From: Chinchilla lanigera
Taxonomy: Eukaryota; Chordata; Mammalia; Rodentia; Chinchillidae
Direction: 5' to 3'
Assembly: GCF_000276665.1 (NCBI RefSeq)
Contig: NW_004955502.1
Coordinates: 900,884-964,883, forward strand
Length of the DNA stretch: 64,000 nt
The translations under genes were made by a program, and so were the position numbers. A model generated the notes under the pieces. That model was not told where the DNA came from and ran no database searches. It saw only the letters and a program-made list of their open reading frames with translations. Numbering within the stretch: the first letter of the stretch is position 1; each line of letters starts with the position of its first letter. Positions 59,297 through 64,000 of the stretch are shown piece by piece.

Positions 59297-60914
59297 ACTG
59301 AGGGTTTTATGCTGGGCCAGGAGACAAGATACTCGCATCAGAGGAAAGCAGTTTGAACTTGCCCACAAAGCACAGTGGAAAAATGGAAAAATTCTCCAAA
59401 GAATTGTGAATGCTAAGGTTCTTGGATGGGGCTCCTCCTCCTCAAGACCTGCATAATTTCTGCCGTGCACACAAAGTCATAGACGATGAGCTAGGACGGT
59501 GGCAAAGACAAAAAGAGAAGGGAAGCCTTGCCAAAGAATGTCACACAGCGGAAGCCTCCACTTTCATTTTCTCAGGACCTCAACCCTAGTGAGTAAATAC
59601 AAGGAAGATAGAAAGGGACACCCAGGAATGTAGTGGAAAGCAGATCATGCCTCTTTCTCTGTTCTAAGACTAAGCAAAGCTGGAGTAAAGGGAAGAGCTT
59701 TGAGTGGCGCACAGTGACTTTTAATGTTCACTGGCAAATGCACTTGTTTGTTTAATAGTGTAAGACATAACCATATGTATGGTTAGTATTAAAACATTAT
59801 AGACGGATTTTGAAAAATAAAATGAGGAAAGAGAAATGCAGATTATGAGATAGAAGACTGCTGCTACCTGGAGGAGAATATTTGGTCTTTCTTTGTCTGG
59901 TAAAGAAAACAACTGTAGGTAAATATTTTAAAGCAACAGCTATTTCAGAGTTTTGCTTTGCCTCTCTGAAGGCAGCAAATTCTATATCCATTGGAGCCAT
60001 AGCAGTAAGAAAATGCTTTTCATATGCTATAGAGATAGACAATTTTAAAGGTGAACGTTAAACACTTGCATGTAAGACTTTTGATTTCTGAAATTTCTAC
60101 TTATTTTTGTATTGACAAGAGGGACACAAATTGTTGGAACAATAAAAATGAAAACTTAAAATATGACTCTAAGATGGCTTCAAATTCTTAACTTATGGTA
60201 ATTACAGACAACAAAGCTAAATGCGTTTCTTGGCAGTTGATCTATCTATTCAGATCCCAGGAGCTAGCGGGTGGGTGTGAATTGGCATAGAGCCCAGAAG
60301 AACACACCAGGCTGAAATTTCATAAATACAGCAGAAAGAAATAGAAATGAGGACTCAGAAATGTCTGCTTAAGGTACCTAAACTAAGACCTTCTCATATC
60401 AATAGGATGCATATTTGTGGAAATTAATATTATACATAGAAAGAATATGTAATATAATATATATGCTACATATATGTAGTTTATATATATCTAAACTGAC
60501 CTTTTACTAAACCAAGTGATTTATTGTCTTGTTATGTACTGAAAATATTCATTGGTTTTCTCATTTCTGCATAAAATATCTGTTTCAGTAATTGTACAAG
60601 AAGAATATTTGAAACAAATATGTAATTAACAATCTTGGTGTAAGCATCAGAACAGCGAGGAACTATAGCTCCACATGCTATAGTAACAGGCACCAGAAAG
60701 TATCTAGTTTCTTACACAGAACAGGGCATGTTTTAGAAGGATACCAATCCAAATTTCTTCTTCCTTCAAGATGTATGAGTCATAAAATTTTGGATGTCAA
60801 GTTTTAGTGAGCCTGCAGGGAACTGAGCAGTATGAATTAGTGGCTTTTCTCTAAAAAACACTGCTTTTGACACTAGCCAGGGATTTTTAGTATTTATGTG
60901 TTTCTAAGTTTCAG
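59297..60914. other. No recognised gene
   Basis: Unique-looking DNA with a TA-rich run near 60455-60495. No repeat family assigned. Confidence 0.5.
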
Positions 60915-61063
60915 ATTCCTGGGAGAAGAACAAAGATCCATGTCAGATTAATCTGGATGACCAGGTTGGGAAAGGGTCACAAGGAAAAGATACGGTTACC
61001 GTAATCACTGCTGGGAATGAGACAGCAGCTCACCCTGGGTTCCTGTACCCGTTAAACAACAAG
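60915..61063 (+). other. Candidate exon A (weak)
   Basis: A 149-bp segment bounded by TTTCTAAGTTTCAG (acceptor) and AAG|GTAGGT (donor). One frame is open throughout (from 60917, beginning SWEKNKDPCQ and ending LYPLNNK), about 49 codons; the other two have stops. It lies outside recognised repeats. I do not recognise the protein. An open frame of this size is not rare by chance, so this could equally be a non-coding exon or nothing. Confidence 0.25.
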
Positions 61064-61848
61064 GTAGGTACTGAGTAAGACCGGAACAAGGACCTTTATT
61101 TAAACAGTTCTTCAAGGAAGAAAGCACAGTACTCTAGGATACTCTTTTACAAATATTTGTTAAAATGGTGTAATTATCCTGAAAAATTATTTGCTTATTA
61201 AAAGAAGAAATCACAATAAAAATGTGTAGAATAGTAACCAGAAATAACAACTTTCCTACTAAAGGTTCATGCTTGTGTTTCTGCTACAAATCTGGTAAAA
61301 TAATGTTATCTACATGGCCGGAGATCAGGTGGTCAGTGTCTAGAGGCCCTGGGTTTGCGGTGCGGCAGGCAGGAGGGCTTCCTGGCGGTCATCACACTTA
61401 CCTGCCAGAATACTATGGGTGCCTTTCTACTTACAGGTTTGTATACCTGCTCTACAGCTCTCTGCTTGCTTGGTTGTTAGGAATTACATTGTTTTGGATA
61501 AAATGTGTCCTTATTATGAGAGCAGGTTTTTCAGATTAAGGATAGACCCTGTAAAGGAATGAAAATACCTTTCAGAGCACAAATGAACTTCATTCCCGTT
61601 TTCTCTGGGGCAGATTCATAAAGATCATAGCTTTGGGCATCAGTTCAATTCTGCTGATCACAAGTTGACCTAAGGTAGTTAAATTAACACTTTTATGTCA
61701 GTTAAGGTCTGAATGGACCATAATTAGCATTCCCAAGTGGTAAAATTGAAATGATCACCATACTGTATGCAGAGTTAAGGGAATAACAGAGATAATGAAC
61801 AGCCAGAACTAGGAACGGCATAAAGGTATTACCCTCCTGACCTAACAG
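61064..61848. other. Spacer between candidate exons
   Basis: No feature assigned. A 105-codon frame at 61222-61539 has a hydrophobic end but no other support. Confidence 0.4.
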
Positions 61849-61948
61849 GCTGCTGGAAAAGAGTTGCTACCTCCTCAGAGATGCAGCTGGAGACACAGAG
61901 GTGGCCTACTGGTCTGAGCGTCAGTCATCCCCACAGATTCATAGCAAG
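61849..61948 (+). other. Candidate exon B (weak)
   Basis: A 100-bp segment between CTGACCTAACAG (acceptor) and AAG|GTGAGT (near-consensus donor). Two frames are open through it, but the frame that would continue in phase from candidate exon A meets a stop (TGA near 61915). A simple two-exon coding join is therefore not supported. A non-coding transcript or an unrelated chance match remains possible. Confidence 0.22.
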
Positions 61949-62149
61949 GTGAGTGGATACCCTCTTCTCTTCTCCCCCACACTTCATCTGCTCTGTTCTT
62001 CCAACCAGTCCAACTCAACTGGAAAAGAAGTCCTTCTCGGCCATGCTCTCAGGATGCTACATAAGGCAGAAAAGTGCAGAGAGCTGATCAGGAGGGAAAT
62101 GGAGATAAAAACATTTCCCAATCTTTAATTTCTCTTTTACGAATTGAGA

Positions 62150-62245
62150 TTCTATCTCTATTTTCCTTACATAATCACTGTGATGGCTGAGTGAATTAAT
62201 GGATGCAAAGCATTTAGCATGCTGCTTCTCACGTTACTGAGACTT
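62150..62245 (+). mobile_element. Possible MIR SINE fragment
   Basis: TGATGGCTGAGTGAATTAAT and GATGCAAAGCATTTAGCATG follow the 3' half of MIR in order. Confidence 0.45.
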
Positions 62246-64000
62246 GTTAATATGAAGATATCTTCGGCAAGGTTCCCAACACAATGAGCAGAGAGATGCT
62301 AACTGGCGAAGACATTTTTTTTTTTCCTAATTAACCTCTTAGTTAAAAACAGGCAAAGGAGAATTTAAGCATGTCCTTTCCTTTTCAGCATGTTCCTGCC
62401 CACATCCTTATACAATTTTAAACCTTTCTGGAATGAAATTTGGATTCAAAGAAGTCTAGGCTCCAATTTGTTCTCTAGTTTCTTTACTGTTTCATGTGCT
62501 TTGGATAATGAAGTATTTTATGTGAGCCAGAGTCTTCCAGGAATAAAAATAAGGTAATAATTACTCTACGTGAGAGATACGTATCAGACACGAAACAGGC
62601 ATTCAGTGGTAAGCAATATTATTGTTTAATATACATAAATTATATATAACTATGTTTTTTGTAATATAGACATAATTTAATTCAAAGTGAATCAACAGAA
62701 GTATACCATAAGTTCTTATTTTGATAAATACCATAATAGTTACCTGAAAAACCCACTTTTTGTGACAAAGTACAGAAGGCTTAGTCACATTTAAAGCACT
62801 GAGAACTAGAGAAAAATACTATCATGAACAGTAGCAAATACTACATGCATACCATTTTTCCAGTCCTTACTGTAATATTGCACAGAGCCACTGCTACAGG
62901 AATAACTTTACACATTACAGAGTATAAGTAGATGTAAGGTAGAGCTTTATTTTATCTTTTTCAGTGTTATTTAGTATCTAAAACAATCACATGGATACCT
63001 AACATTAAAAATTGTCCACTGTCCACCCTACATTAATAATTCATCATGTATTTGAAACTACATGGGCAATATCCTAGCATCAGAGACTGAGATTGCCGTC
63101 AATATACAATCTACTCTAAGAAATGCAGTGAGTCTCAAAAAGCAATATCTTTATGTTCTCCATTACAAAATAGCAAAGATGATAATAGCCTGACTTTAGA
63201 TGTTCTTGGTAAAGTGGTTCCTTGTTCAAACTGACTTTATTTTCTTTTGACCACTCAGCTATGTGGAGTCATTTTGGACAATTACACAATTTTCCTTGCT
63301 CTTCTTGGTCAAAAAGGTCTACATGGGAAGATGTTTGGGAGAAAATGGAAGCATTCTACCTTTTCTTAGAGGATGGTGGCAAGTGCCCCTGAATGAAAGA
63401 TGCCGTTCATGCAGAAGAATGCACCAGTGCTGAGCCTAGTTACCATTCTTGATGACCGCGTCAAACCATGCCACCATCAGCATTCAGCACAGCATTGAGT
63501 CCTGCAGGAAACCATTCCATTTGTGAAAGGTCAAACATTGCTAGCCCTAAGCTTTTGAAATGAAGCAGAGAAAACAATTTTGAAGCTATTTACTACCCTG
63601 TTCTCTGACAGCTTTTGTCCCAGCTTCCAGTAAGAGAGATTTGCTTTTACAGTAGCAATCCTTTAAGTAAATATGATGCTTGTGGCTACAAAATGCATTT
63701 GATTGCTTTCCTTGAGTCATAAGGCTTTTATCTTGTTTCTAAAATCGTAAAGCCCACTAGGCATTGCATTTTTCCATAATTATTGACTGATGTCCATCCT
63801 ATACATTTAGGTAATTAGATAAGGGTATAAATGATGATAGAGTAACTTTGGTAACGCAGGAAGAAATCTATAAAACATGAGGGCTTTTTTATGATGGAAG
63901 TAATGTGAGGGGTAGAAAAATTGATATCATTGTTGTTTTTAAGATTTCATATTTCTGATATACCTCCTTGCCATTTGTGCATTAACAGGGAGATATCTGA
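62246..64000. other. No recognised feature
   Basis: AT-rich DNA to the window end. No recognised repeat, exon or RNA gene. Confidence 0.5.

Noticed and set aside
61222..61539. 105-codon frame with a hydrophobic C-terminus
   Set aside because: It lies in the presumed intron between weak candidate exons, with no family match.

Overview
The window looks like mammalian, rodent nuclear DNA. It is AT-rich and dominated by LINE-1 (L1) retrotransposons. It carries B1-type (7SL-derived) SINEs, many ID-type (tRNA-derived) SINEs, B1-ID dimers, MIR fragments and LTRs of the ERVL/MaLR type. B1 plus ID plus B1-ID dimers points to a rodent; the abundance of ID and absence of obvious B2 suggest a non-murid one (squirrel, dormouse or beaver relatives are possible). 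I cannot name the species. No protein-coding host gene could be recognised, and no tRNA, rRNA or CRISPR feature was found. The segment is best read as intergenic or deep intronic.

Layout. 1-2352: an L1 with a 5' inversion (minus-strand half, then plus-strand half), split by a solo LTR. 2353-11188: an older plus-strand L1 interrupted by a 6.58 kb full-length L1 (3222-9800) flanked by a 12-bp target-site duplication. The full-length copy has a tandem-repeat 5' UTR, ORF1, ORF2 and 3' UTR, but is disabled by stops, frameshifts and a changed reverse-transcriptase catalytic residue. 11.2-31 kb: mostly single-copy-looking AT-rich DNA with MLT1-like LTRs, MIRs, ID and B1 insertions, short L1 3' ends, a 62-bp tandem duplication and a perfect 26-bp hairpin. 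31.3-34.8 kb: a minus-strand L1 containing and abutting two nearly identical copies of an unrecognised 101-bp sequence with (TTA)n tails. 35.9-37.2 and 45.8-47.6 kb: ancient L1. 39-60 kb: a denser SINE zone, including an assembly gap of 100 N inside an ID element. 60.9-61.95 kb: two weak candidate exons with good splice signals.

The elements work together only in the parasitic sense. L1 enzymes are expected to have mobilised the ID and B1 SINEs, whose 8-17 bp flanking duplications and A-rich tails can be seen. The best leads for something new are the 101-bp duplicated element, the roughly 142-bp monomers of the L1 promoter, the open reading frame running across the ORF1/ORF2 boundary, and the recent-looking ID subfamily.
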